Origin: Bacteroidota bacterium
GTDB lineage: Bacteria; Bacteroidota; Ignavibacteria; Tepidaquicellales; Tepidaquicellaceae
Reading direction: 5' to 3'
NCBI GenBank assembly: GCA_018266835.1
Contig: JAFDZP010000002.1
Span: 386,419-450,418, forward strand
DNA length: 64,000 nt
Part shown: piece after piece, positions 43,864 to 51,003 of the stretch
Layout of the letters: every line of letters begins with the position of its first letter
How positions within the stretch are numbered: position 1 is the first letter of the stretch
Translations under genes and position numbers: made by a program
Notes under the pieces: model-generated
The model's database searches: none
What the model saw: only the letters and a program-made list of their open reading frames with translations
What the model was told of the DNA's origin: nothing

Positions 43864-44526
43864 ATGAAGGCATTGATACTCTCGGCAGGACTAGGCACAA
43901 GACTAAAACCGCTAACCGATACAACTCCAAAACCGTTAATACCATACAAAGGTAAACCTCTTATTGTTCACCAGATTGAAAAGCTTAGAACTTTTGGGAT
44001 CAGTGAGATTATTGTGAATGTTCATCACCTTAAAGATAAGATGATTGAATTTTTTAACTATAATAAGTTTGGCGTTAAAATAAATTTATCTATAGAAGAG
44101 GAAATTCTCGGAACAGGCGGAGGGATTATAAATGCCGAAAAATATTTGAAAGATGAGTCATTTTTTCTTGTTACTAATTCGGACATAATTACCGGAATTG
44201 ATTTAAGGAAGTTTACAAAGAATTATTCAATCAGTCATCTTGCAGTCTTAGCCGTGCAAAACAGAAAAACTTCAAGGTATCTGAGCTTTGATAACAGAAT
44301 GCATCTGAAGGGAAGAGCAGATGAAAATTCACAGGATGATAATAAATATGCATTCAATGGAACGCAAGTAATATCAAATAAAATTTTTAAACTCGGATAC
44401 AAACCGGAGTTTAAGGATATAATAGATATTTATATTGAGTCAGTTAATAAAAGATTGACGATTAAAGGTTTTAATGTCGGTAATGCAGAGTTTAAAGATA
44501 TAGGTAAGCCGGAAAATTTAGTATAA
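43864..44526 (+). CDS. Sugar-phosphate nucleotidyltransferase (MurU/RmlA-like)
   Basis: 220 residues of the NTP-transferase fold: the nucleotide-binding loop LSAGLGTRLKPLTDTTPKPLIP at 6-27 in pieces, the LGTGGGI motif and the VTNSDI metal-binding Asp. Closest in size and motif to N-acetylmuramate-1-phosphate uridylyltransferase (MurU) and mannose-1-phosphate guanylyltransferase short forms. The substrate is unproved; no kinase partner (AmgK-like) is adjacent. It converges with the NifU-like gene with a 3-bp gap. Confidence 0.82.
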   Translation: MKALILSAGLGTRLKPLTDTTPKPLIPYKGKPLIVHQIEKLRTFGISEIIVNVHHLKDKMIEFFNYNKFGVKINLSIEEEILGTGGGIINAEKYLKDESFFLVTNSDIITGIDLRKFTKNYSISHLAVLAVQNRKTSRYLSFDNRMHLKGRADENSQDDNKYAFNGTQVISNKIFKLGYKPEFKDIIDIYIESVNKRLTIKGFNVGNAEFKDIGKPENLV

Positions 44527-44529
44527 AAT

Positions 44530-44763
44530 TTATACAACCTGCTCAACACGTTTCACCCATGGTAATTCTTTCATAAGTACACGTTCAACTCCTGCGCGCA
44601 GAGTCATCTGACTCATAGGGCAGCCGAGACATGAGCCGAGCAAGCGCAATTCAACTATACTCTCATCTTTAATATTCACAACTTCAACATCGCCTCCGTC
44701 AATTTGCAGGTAAGGTCTTATTCGTTTTAGTACTTCTTCAATTTGTGCCAGATTGATTTCCAT
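44530..44763 (-). CDS. NifU-like C-terminal domain protein
   Basis: 77 residues, a single Nfu domain. The [Fe-S]-binding Cys pair is present in LGSCLGCPMSQMTLRAGVE, preceded by RPYLQIDGGDVEVV. Such proteins carry Fe-S clusters to client enzymes. It is separated from the Mrp-type ATPase gene only by a lipoprotein gene on the same strand, consistent with a shared Fe-S role. Confidence 0.92.
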   Translation of the reverse strand: MEINLAQIEEVLKRIRPYLQIDGGDVEVVNIKDESIVELRLLGSCLGCPMSQMTLRAGVERVLMKELPWVKRVEQVV

Positions 44764-44786
44764 TTTGTAAATTATAACTTTAAAAA

Positions 44787-45206
44787 TTATTCAACTAACT
44801 TCATCATTTCCTTATTTGTTCGAACCAAGTCATACTTCCATGCGCCTTCTTTTATCGAGTAAACTTCGAAAGTTTTACCTGATGTAAATTTCAAAGAGAC
44901 CTGAGCGTTATCGCCTTCCTTCTTCTCATTTACAACGTCAAAATCTTCATATAGATTTCCGAGTGACTTCGGATTTTTGAAATCGTTTATAAATGCTTCC
45001 TTCCCTGAAATGTTTCTTGCCTTTGCAGTAGTCTCAAATTGTTTTTGAGATTCAGCCGAAAGATAATTCCACGCTTTCTCTGTGCTTCCTTCTTTGACAG
45101 CCTTCACAAAATCTTTTATTGAGTTAGCCGGAGAATCTGAGCCGCCGGAGTTTCCGCAGCCACTTAATAACATTGCAAATCCAATAAGTACTAATAAGTA
45201 TTTCAT
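44787..45206 (-). CDS. Small lipoprotein (DUF4878-like)
   Basis: From the ATG at 45206 the product has 139 residues. The signal peptide ends with a lipobox LLSGC; the mature Cys is followed by a Gly/Ser-rich linker. The body resembles the NTF2-like DUF4878 fold: SIKDFVKAVKEGSTEKAWNYLS, and a strand-rich end AQVSLKFTSGKTFEVYSIKEGAWKY. An upstream in-frame Met would overlap the Mrp gene and place extra residues before the signal peptide. Anchored to the outer or inner membrane; function unknown. Confidence 0.8.
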   Translation of the reverse strand: MKYLLVLIGFAMLLSGCGNSGGSDSPANSIKDFVKAVKEGSTEKAWNYLSAESQKQFETTAKARNISGKEAFINDFKNPKSLGNLYEDFDVVNEKKEGDNAQVSLKFTSGKTFEVYSIKEGAWKYDLVRTNKEMMKLVE

Positions 45207-45210
45207 ATCT

Positions 45211-46299
45211 TTAAATATTGATTTCAAGTTCTGGCATTTCGCTTTCTTTAGCGTTGAACATATTTACTTCTAATACAAGCTTTGAAGCGATGTCATTATA
45301 AATTTTTGCCGTTTCAGAATCAGGTGATTTTAATACAATCGGAACTCCTGCATCACCGCCTTCTCTTATTGCTGTGTTAATTGGAATTTCTCCAAGCAAA
45401 GGAATCTTATATTCATCACTCATTTTTTTACCGCCGCCTTCTCCGAATATAAATTCCTTCTTTCCGTCTGCGTGTTTAAAGTAGCTCATGTTTTCTATTA
45501 TTCCCAATGTGGGAACGTTTACTTTTTCAAACATAACATATCCTTTGCGCGCATCTGCAAGAGAAATATCCTGCGGAGTTGTAACCATCACTGCCCCCGT
45601 AAGTGGAATCGTTTGGCTTAATGTCAGCTGAATATCACCTGTTCCCGGAGGCATATCGAATAATAAATAATCAAGCTCACCCCAAACAACTTCCGTCATA
45701 AACTGACGAAGCGCGCTTGAAGCCATAGGTCCACGCCAAACAACAGCAGTTCCCTCTTCCATTAAAAATCCGATTGACATAAGTTTCACTCCATGAGCAT
45801 CAACAGGAAGCATTTTATTCTTCTCACCTTCTTTAACTAAGTATGGCTTCTCTTTTGTTCCAAACATAAGAGGAATTGAAGGACCGTAAATATCGGCATC
45901 AATTAATCCCACCTTCGCACCTTTTTGTGCAAGAGCAACTGCAAGATTTACTGCAACTGTTGATTTCCCTACTCCGCCTTTACCTGAAGCAACGGCAATA
46001 GTATTTTTTATATTGGGAAGAATGGATGCTTTTTTATCGTTGCGATGATTTGTAATTCCAAGTGAAAAATTTACCGTTACATTTTCTATTTCACTGAATG
46101 CAGATTTGATTGCATTTGATATCTGAGTTTTTACAGATTCAAGATTTTTATTCAGCGGATCGGATATTCCTAAATTTACAATTAAGTTCTTTCCGTTAAT
46201 TGAGATGCCTTTATAAAATCCTAAAGTGATGTAATCTTTTTTAAGAAAAGGTTCGTTAATAGCAGCTAATATGCTTTTTATGTTTTGTTCTGTTATCAT
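45211..46299 (-). CDS. Mrp/ApbC-type P-loop ATPase, cysteine-free
   Basis: 362 residues from the ATG at 46299, which gives the standard N-terminal MIP18/DUF59 domain (MITEQNIKSILAAI). The deviant Walker A is ASGKGGVGKSTVAVNLA, with LIDADIYGPS, FDMPPGTGD and TTPQDISLADARKG following. It lacks the Cys-x-x-Cys normally found after ENMSYF (here ENMSYFKHADG) and has no Cys at all, so the bridging Fe-S cluster cannot form as in canonical Mrp. Role in Fe-S carriage is therefore uncertain. Neighbour of a NifU-like gene. Confidence 0.92.
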   Translation of the reverse strand: MITEQNIKSILAAINEPFLKKDYITLGFYKGISINGKNLIVNLGISDPLNKNLESVKTQISNAIKSAFSEIENVTVNFSLGITNHRNDKKASILPNIKNTIAVASGKGGVGKSTVAVNLAVALAQKGAKVGLIDADIYGPSIPLMFGTKEKPYLVKEGEKNKMLPVDAHGVKLMSIGFLMEEGTAVVWRGPMASSALRQFMTEVVWGELDYLLFDMPPGTGDIQLTLSQTIPLTGAVMVTTPQDISLADARKGYVMFEKVNVPTLGIIENMSYFKHADGKKEFIFGEGGGKKMSDEYKIPLLGEIPINTAIREGGDAGVPIVLKSPDSETAKIYNDIASKLVLEVNMFNAKESEMPELEINI

Positions 46300-46405
46300 T
46301 ATTTTTTGTTGAACTATCAAAGTAAGAATATCTGTTAAGTTATTAAATGGAATTCGTAAGCACATATTAACTGAAAATTTAATAATTTTTCTTTATCTTA
46401 TATTT

Positions 46406-46594
46406 ATGAAAGCAAATGAAATTATATTCCTGGTTGAAGAATCTTTAGAAGGTGGATATGAAGCAAAAGCCATTGGTGAATCAATATTTACTGAAGCTGA
46501 GTCCATTGAGAAATTAAAATCTAATATTAAAGAAGCCGTACATTGTCATTTTGATAATCCAAATTTTTCCCACAAAGTAGTTTTCCATTCATAA
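46406..46594 (+). CDS. Orphan HicB-like small protein
   Basis: 62 residues with the HicB-like partial RNase H fold: IIFLVEESLEGGYEAKAIGESIFTEAESIEKLKSNIKEAV in pieces, ending FHS. The C-terminal DNA-binding part of true HicB antitoxins is absent. No HicA toxin frame is visible within 100 bp on either side, so it is not an obvious toxin-antitoxin pair. Confidence 0.75.
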   Translation: MKANEIIFLVEESLEGGYEAKAIGESIFTEAESIEKLKSNIKEAVHCHFDNPNFSHKVVFHS

Positions 46595-46678
46595 TTCTGA
46601 ATTCATCATTCATAATTCTAAACTCTTTTCCATTTCTTAAGAACTTCATTTTCACTAAATTTACCTTTTACATCATAC

Positions 46679-47278
46679 TTGCTGAATAAAACATCTAAAA
46701 TAGCTTTATTAGTTCTTGTCATCGCAGCCATTTTCTGGCTGGGAGCAGTGAACATTCGATTCTTCATTGGCAATCAGCTTTTGAATTACGACGAGTTCAA
46801 TTTCAGAACAAGCATTCCCCCTGATGAAGAGAATCAGATCTTCCAGGCAATTGCAAACTGCTCACTGACTATCATGATTTTTTATCCGATAGCTCTGCTT
46901 GCTGCAATTGTCTTTATAAAAAACTGCAAGATAAAGCTTAAAGAAAATCCATGGCTATTGATGAGCTGCATTTTGTTTTTTGCATTCGTTCCTGTTGAGC
47001 TTTACACTTCATATCTTGATTTAAAATTCATTTTATTATTCAACACCAGACCGCCAAATCACGATATACTTTTAAAGTTATTCGGTGCGCGTATAGGATT
47101 TTTAAAAGGCGTTCCGTGGATTGCAGTTCTATCTTACTATACTATTATAGGCATTACAATTTTTCAGCCGCTGAAAAAATCACGCGAGCAGCTTGAATAC
47201 GAAAAAAATAAAGCCAAAGAACACTCCTACAAATATATTTTCCACGAGGAAGATGATTTGATAATTGATGAAAAATAA
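46679..47278 (+). CDS. Integral membrane protein of unknown function
   Basis: 199 residues from a TTG start. Four hydrophobic segments are seen at about 8-30, 55-80, 92-112 and 146-166, with a cytoplasmic charged C-terminal tail (KKSREQLEYEKNKAKE... ending DLIIDEK). No family recognised. It is followed after 12 bp by a small soluble gene and then by an MBL-fold gene, so the four form a likely operon, but the context does not define a function. Confidence 0.65.
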   Translation: MLNKTSKIALLVLVIAAIFWLGAVNIRFFIGNQLLNYDEFNFRTSIPPDEENQIFQAIANCSLTIMIFYPIALLAAIVFIKNCKIKLKENPWLLMSCILFFAFVPVELYTSYLDLKFILLFNTRPPNHDILLKLFGARIGFLKGVPWIAVLSYYTIIGITIFQPLKKSREQLEYEKNKAKEHSYKYIFHEEDDLIIDEK

Positions 47279-47290
47279 TCTACAGTACAA

Positions 47291-47590
47291 ATGTCACTCA
47301 TAAAAAAACAACCCGTAAAAAAAACAGACGAGAAAAAAGACGTAACCATAAATGAACTCATCGAGCTTCTTAACAATATGGGCTACAGAGTCCGTATTGA
47401 AAAAGGAACTTTCAAGGGCGGATTTTGCTTATTAAGAGAAGAGAAGATTTTCCTCTTGAAGAAAGACCTTGAACAGGATAAGAAAATCAGCATCCTTGCA
47501 AGCAACATCGCTGAAATAGGTGTTGAAGATATTTTTATAAAACCAAACCTTAGAGAGCTGATTGAAAATGCTTCAACCGAAGAAGGTTAA
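47291..47590 (+). CDS. Conserved small hypothetical protein
   Basis: 99 residues. A basic N-terminal tail (MSLIKKQPVKKTDEKK) is followed by a compact domain with INELIELLNNMGYRVRIEKGTFKGGFCLLREEKIFLLKKDL in pieces. Proteins of this kind appear widely in this phylum without known role. It sits between the membrane protein and the MBL-fold hydrolase. Confidence 0.65.
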   Translation: MSLIKKQPVKKTDEKKDVTINELIELLNNMGYRVRIEKGTFKGGFCLLREEKIFLLKKDLEQDKKISILASNIAEIGVEDIFIKPNLRELIENASTEEG

Positions 47591-47635
47591 AGAAGATTAA
47601 TACACAGAGGATTAATTATACATGAATAATTTACT

Positions 47636-48421
47636 ATGAAAGTTACACTGCTCGGCACAGGCACATCACAAGGAATACCGGTAATAGGCTGCCCCTGCGC
47701 AACATGCCACTCATCAAATCCCAAAGATAAACGCTTACGAGTTTCAGCTTACATTGAAGTCCCCGGATACGGAATTAACAACGACACTCTCAAAATTTTA
47801 ATTGATACTTCCTCGGACTTCCGTCAACAAATGCTTACAAATAAGTTTGATGATGTTGATGTTGTTTTATTTACTCATCATCACATTGACCACATAGGGG
47901 GAATGGATGACTTACGCCAAATCAATCAGCAGAAGAAAAAGAAGATTGATATCTACGGCAACAAGCTTACTCTTGATGAAATAAAAACAACATTCAGATA
48001 TGTACTCGATGAAAGATTACAAAGGCACAACTCAGTCCCGCTTATAAATTTTAACTATATTGATTTAAATCCTTTCAAGATTAACGGACTGGAAATTATT
48101 CCTATAGAATTTTACCACGGTAATCTTCCTATATACGGATACAGAATCGGTAACTTTGCTTACATAACTGACGCAAGCATGATTCCTGAATCTGAATTTG
48201 CCAAGCTGCAAAATCTTGATGTACTCGTGCTTAATGCATTAAGACACAGACCGCATCCTACGCATTTTAATCTTGAGCAGGCAGTTGAAGTCGCTAGAAG
48301 ATTAAAACCGAAGCAGACATATTTTACACATATCACTCACGATATGGCTCACGAAGAAACAAATAAAACTCTACCGCCGGAAATACAACTTGGTTACGAC
48401 GGCTTATCATTCAACTTATAA
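47636..48421 (+). CDS. MBL-fold metal-dependent hydrolase (PhnP-like)
   Basis: 261 residues. The sequence starts VTLLGTGTSQGIPVIGCPCATC, with the Cys motif of PhnP-like proteins, and has LIDTSSDFRQQML, the metal-binding FTHHHIDHIGGMDDLRQ, EFYHGN and THITHD motifs. The family includes phosphoribosyl cyclic phosphodiesterases and other phosphodiesterases. No phn genes are near, so the substrate is open. It is followed 30 bp later by suhB. Confidence 0.88.
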   Translation: MKVTLLGTGTSQGIPVIGCPCATCHSSNPKDKRLRVSAYIEVPGYGINNDTLKILIDTSSDFRQQMLTNKFDDVDVVLFTHHHIDHIGGMDDLRQINQQKKKKIDIYGNKLTLDEIKTTFRYVLDERLQRHNSVPLINFNYIDLNPFKINGLEIIPIEFYHGNLPIYGYRIGNFAYITDASMIPESEFAKLQNLDVLVLNALRHRPHPTHFNLEQAVEVARRLKPKQTYFTHITHDMAHEETNKTLPPEIQLGYDGLSFNL

Positions 48422-48451
48422 TGTGAAATTTAACATTACGACATTTTACCT

Positions 48452-49222
48452 ATGAAAAATACATTACATAAAGCCATAACAGAAGCAGGAAAGATTTTAA
48501 AAGAGAACTTTGAAGGCTCTTTTAAAATCGAAAGTAAAGATATGATTGCAAATCTTGTAACTGAGATTGATAAGAAATCAGAGGCAAAAATAATTGAAAT
48601 TATAAAGAACGACTTCCCTCTGCATAATATTTTATCGGAGGAAATAGGGGCGCTTACACAGGAATCAAATTACAAATGGATAATTGATCCGATCGACGGA
48701 ACTATAAACTTTGCTCATGCAATTCCGATAACTTGTATCTCTATAGGACTCGAGAAAGACGGTGAAGTTATCATGGGAGCAGTTTATAATCCCATGATGA
48801 ACGAACTCTTCTTCGCTGAAAAAGGTCAGGGTTCTTACTATAACGACAGACGAATTCATGTATCAAAAGAAAGCAACTTTGCAAAGTCATTGCTTGTAAC
48901 AGGTTTCCCCTATGACTCAAGCCGCAATCCTCATAAGCCGGCAGAAGTATTCAATCGTATTGTTTACGCTGATATTCCTGTAAGAAGACTCGGCTCTGCA
49001 GCGCTTGATTTATGCTGGACTGCAATGGGACGCTTCGAAGGATTCTGGGAATACAATCTCAACGCATGGGATGTTGCAGCGGGATGTATAATACTGACTG
49101 AAGCAGGCGGAAAACTTTCCGACTTCGAGGGCAAACCTCTTTCAATATACAATAAGGAAATTTTAGCAACTAACGGATTGATACATGAAGAGCTGAGAAA
49201 AATTATTAAGAACGAAAAGTAA
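48452..49222 (+). CDS. suhB: Inositol monophosphatase family protein
   Basis: 256 residues with the FIG superfamily motifs: LVTEIDKKSEAKII, LSEEIG, WIIDPIDGTINFAHAIP (metal site 2), RRLGSAALDLCWTAMGRFEGFWE and AWDVAAGCIILTEAGG. It hydrolyses inositol-1-phosphate or related phosphates such as histidinol phosphate or 3'-phosphoadenosine compounds; SuhB also binds transcription complexes in E. coli. Substrate choice cannot be proved here. Confidence 0.9.
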   Translation: MKNTLHKAITEAGKILKENFEGSFKIESKDMIANLVTEIDKKSEAKIIEIIKNDFPLHNILSEEIGALTQESNYKWIIDPIDGTINFAHAIPITCISIGLEKDGEVIMGAVYNPMMNELFFAEKGQGSYYNDRRIHVSKESNFAKSLLVTGFPYDSSRNPHKPAEVFNRIVYADIPVRRLGSAALDLCWTAMGRFEGFWEYNLNAWDVAAGCIILTEAGGKLSDFEGKPLSIYNKEILATNGLIHEELRKIIKNEK

Positions 49223-49223
49223 G

Positions 49224-49667
49224 TTAACTTATCGTCTCACTTAGTTCTAATATTTCTATAACAGCAGAAGCAGCTTCATAGCCTTTGTTGTCTTTTCCTT
49301 CGAGGCTTCTTTCATAAGCCTGCTGGGGAGTAAGAGTTGTAAGCACTCCAAAGCCAACCGGAATTTCAAACTCAACGGATAAATTCATAAGTGTATGTGA
49401 GAGCGGCTCGCAGATATATTCAAAATGAGCAGTCTCGCCTTTTATCACGCAGCCAAGAGTTACAATGCCGTCGTACTTAGTAAGGTTGCAAAGCTTCTTT
49501 ACAATCAGAGGAATTTCATAGGCCCCGGGCACAAAAAACACATCGATATTTTTTTCATCAAATCCCTTTTGTATTAGAGCAGATTTTGCTCCTTTAAGCA
49601 GAGCCATAATTATCGGCTCGTTATATTTGCTGATTACAATTCCTATTTTCTTTTGTGAAAAGTCCAT
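49224..49667 (-). CDS. ribH: 6,7-dimethyl-8-ribityllumazine synthase
   Basis: 147 residues. Typical motifs: GIVISKYNEPIIMALLKGA, VFFVPGAYEIPLIVKKL, VTLGCVIKGETAHFEYICE (with the catalytic His) and VGFGVLTT. It makes lumazine, the penultimate step of riboflavin synthesis. It follows the PHP gene by 15 bp on the same strand and converges with suhB with a 1-bp gap. Confidence 0.96.
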   Translation of the reverse strand: MDFSQKKIGIVISKYNEPIIMALLKGAKSALIQKGFDEKNIDVFFVPGAYEIPLIVKKLCNLTKYDGIVTLGCVIKGETAHFEYICEPLSHTLMNLSVEFEIPVGFGVLTTLTPQQAYERSLEGKDNKGYEAASAVIEILELSETIS

Positions 49668-49682
49668 GCTGTTTATTATATA

Positions 49683-50513
49683 TTATGCTACTTTTTTAGG
49701 GAGCATAGCTCTCATTTTATCTATCTCTTTTTCGGAGATATAATATTTTCCCATATTACCCGCATCATTTTTTCTTCCGCCGTGAAAATCAGAGCCGCCC
49801 GATGTTAATAAATTAAACTTCGAAGCAATCTCTTTATATTTTTTGGTATCCGTTGCAGTGTGTGACGGGTGAATAACTTCAATGCCGTCAAGTCCCGCTG
49901 ATTTAAAAATCTTTATCTCTTCTTCGTTAAAATATTTTGCAGGATGAGCAAGGAATGATAATCCCCCTGCTTCTTTTATTACTTTAAAAACTCTGTCGTA
50001 GTTTGGTCTTACTTTTTTCACATCGGCAACTTTATCATCGCCTATGTATTTTGAAAAAGCATCAAAGAAGCTTTTTACAAATCCCTGCTTCACAAGTGCA
50101 TTTGCAATGTGAGGACGACCGATTGAAACCGTAGTCTTCAGATCTTCTTTTGCGTCATCATAGGTAATCGTGCTGCCAAGCTCATTGAGCTTTGTTATGA
50201 TTTTCTTTATGCGCAAGATGCGCTCTTCCTGAATTTCGGTCAGAAGCTCTTTCATAACGGGAGCATTAGGGTCAATGAAATATCCGAGGATGTGCATTTC
50301 GCGATTCATGTATTCGCCGCTTATTTCAACTCCGGGGATGACTTCGATGTCCTCTTTCAGTCCCGTGCGGATAGCCTCCTTCAGTCCCCCAATATTATCG
50401 TGGTCAGTGATGCTTATTATCTTAGTACCCGTTTTCTGGATTTTCTTAACTATTTCAAAAGGCGAGAAGAAGCCGTCGGAGTAGTAAGTATGTAAGTGTA
50501 GATCTACCTTCAT
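49683..50513 (-). CDS. PHP-domain phosphoesterase
   Basis: 276 residues. PHP metal motifs are all present: DLHLHTYYSDG, ISITDHDNIGG, GVEISGEYMNREMHILGYF, GRPHIANALV, FLAHPAKY and SGGSDFHGGRK. The set matches TrpH/YciV/RNase AM-like proteins that act on 3',5'-nucleoside bisphosphates or RNA 5' ends, more than the DNA polymerase proofreading PHP domains. It is upstream of ribH; a repeat array lies just before its start. Confidence 0.92.
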   Translation of the reverse strand: MKVDLHLHTYYSDGFFSPFEIVKKIQKTGTKIISITDHDNIGGLKEAIRTGLKEDIEVIPGVEISGEYMNREMHILGYFIDPNAPVMKELLTEIQEERILRIKKIITKLNELGSTITYDDAKEDLKTTVSIGRPHIANALVKQGFVKSFFDAFSKYIGDDKVADVKKVRPNYDRVFKVIKEAGGLSFLAHPAKYFNEEEIKIFKSAGLDGIEVIHPSHTATDTKKYKEIASKFNLLTSGGSDFHGGRKNDAGNMGKYYISEKEIDKMRAMLPKKVA

Positions 50514-50554
50514 TTATCAAATGTACAACATAACTGAAACTTGATTGTGATTAA

Positions 50555-50695
50555 AGTCGGAAAATAGTCGGGTTTTTTGAATTTCAAATTTCATATTTAA
50601 ATAGTCGGGTTTTGGTCGGCCTCTTATTTCTCCGTTATTGTAAAAACAGTAATTCTTATTTTTAATTTGAAAAAAGTCGGGAAAAAGTCGGGTTT
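50555..50695. repeat. Array of paired AGTCGGG motifs, 11 bp apart
   Basis: Six motif occurrences in three pairs: 50555 and 50566, 50603 and 50614 (second one GGTCGG), and 50675 and 50686; within each pair the starts are exactly 11 bp apart, one helical turn. Three are followed by TTT. The array is 42-182 bp upstream of the PHP/ribH gene pair on the minus strand. It could bind a dimeric regulator or be a decayed dispersed repeat. Confidence 0.6.
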
Positions 50696-50721
50696 CTGCA
50701 AAATAAGAAATCGTATCCAGG

Positions 50722-50747
50722 CCTGACAGGTTTTCAATCCTGTCAGG
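50722..50747. repeat. CCTGACAGG/CCTGTCAGG palindrome
   Basis: Nine-bp perfect arms with an 8-nt loop (TTTTCAAT). It is the same module as the outer stem of 36859-36898. Confidence 0.7.
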
Positions 50748-50765
50748 TCTGCTGTATACAAAATA

Positions 50766-50781
50766 ATTCGCCAAGGCGAAT
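50766..50781. repeat. ATTCGCC/GGCGAAT palindrome
   Basis: Seven-bp arms around AA. It corresponds to the inner hairpin of the element at 36859-36898. Confidence 0.65.
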
Positions 50782-50809
50782 CACATTTTATTCAGGCAAC
50801 CACCCCTAC

Positions 50810-50832
50810 CCCCCTCCTTCGTAAGGAGGGGG
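50810..50832. repeat. CCCCCTCCTT/AAGGAGGGGG palindrome
   Basis: Ten-bp perfect arms, 3-nt loop. Related hairpins are at 53832-53855, 55456-55475 and 55613-55635, all in intergenic gaps of this 5-kb region. Confidence 0.7.
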
Positions 50833-50853
50833 AAAACATAAATTGTTTTTAGT

Positions 50854-50873
50854 CCACGGCTTGAAAGCCGTGG
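50854..50873. repeat. CCACGGCTT/AAGCCGTGG palindrome
   Basis: Nine-bp arms with a 2-nt tip (GA). Its centre (GCTTGAAAGC) resembles the palindrome GGCGCTGAAAGCGCC inside the tRNA remnant at 16324-16338. Confidence 0.65.
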
Positions 50874-51003
50874 CAATTCACCATATATAATTTACATCAA
50901 TTGAAGATAAAACGGAAGTGTGGTTTACCTATTAGTAGGTATGGGTCAAATTTTATAAATTATTTTAAATATTTATTCGTAAATTAGTAGAATAGTTATT
51001 GAC

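Noticed and set aside
50555..50695. A CRISPR array
   Set aside because: The repeated unit is only 7-10 bp, spacing within pairs is 11 bp, and no cas genes are present.
50517..50774. An 85-codon minus-strand frame across the AGTCGGG array and the CCTGACAGG palindrome
   Set aside because: Its sequence is set by the repeats, and composition and lack of any motif speak against a real protein.
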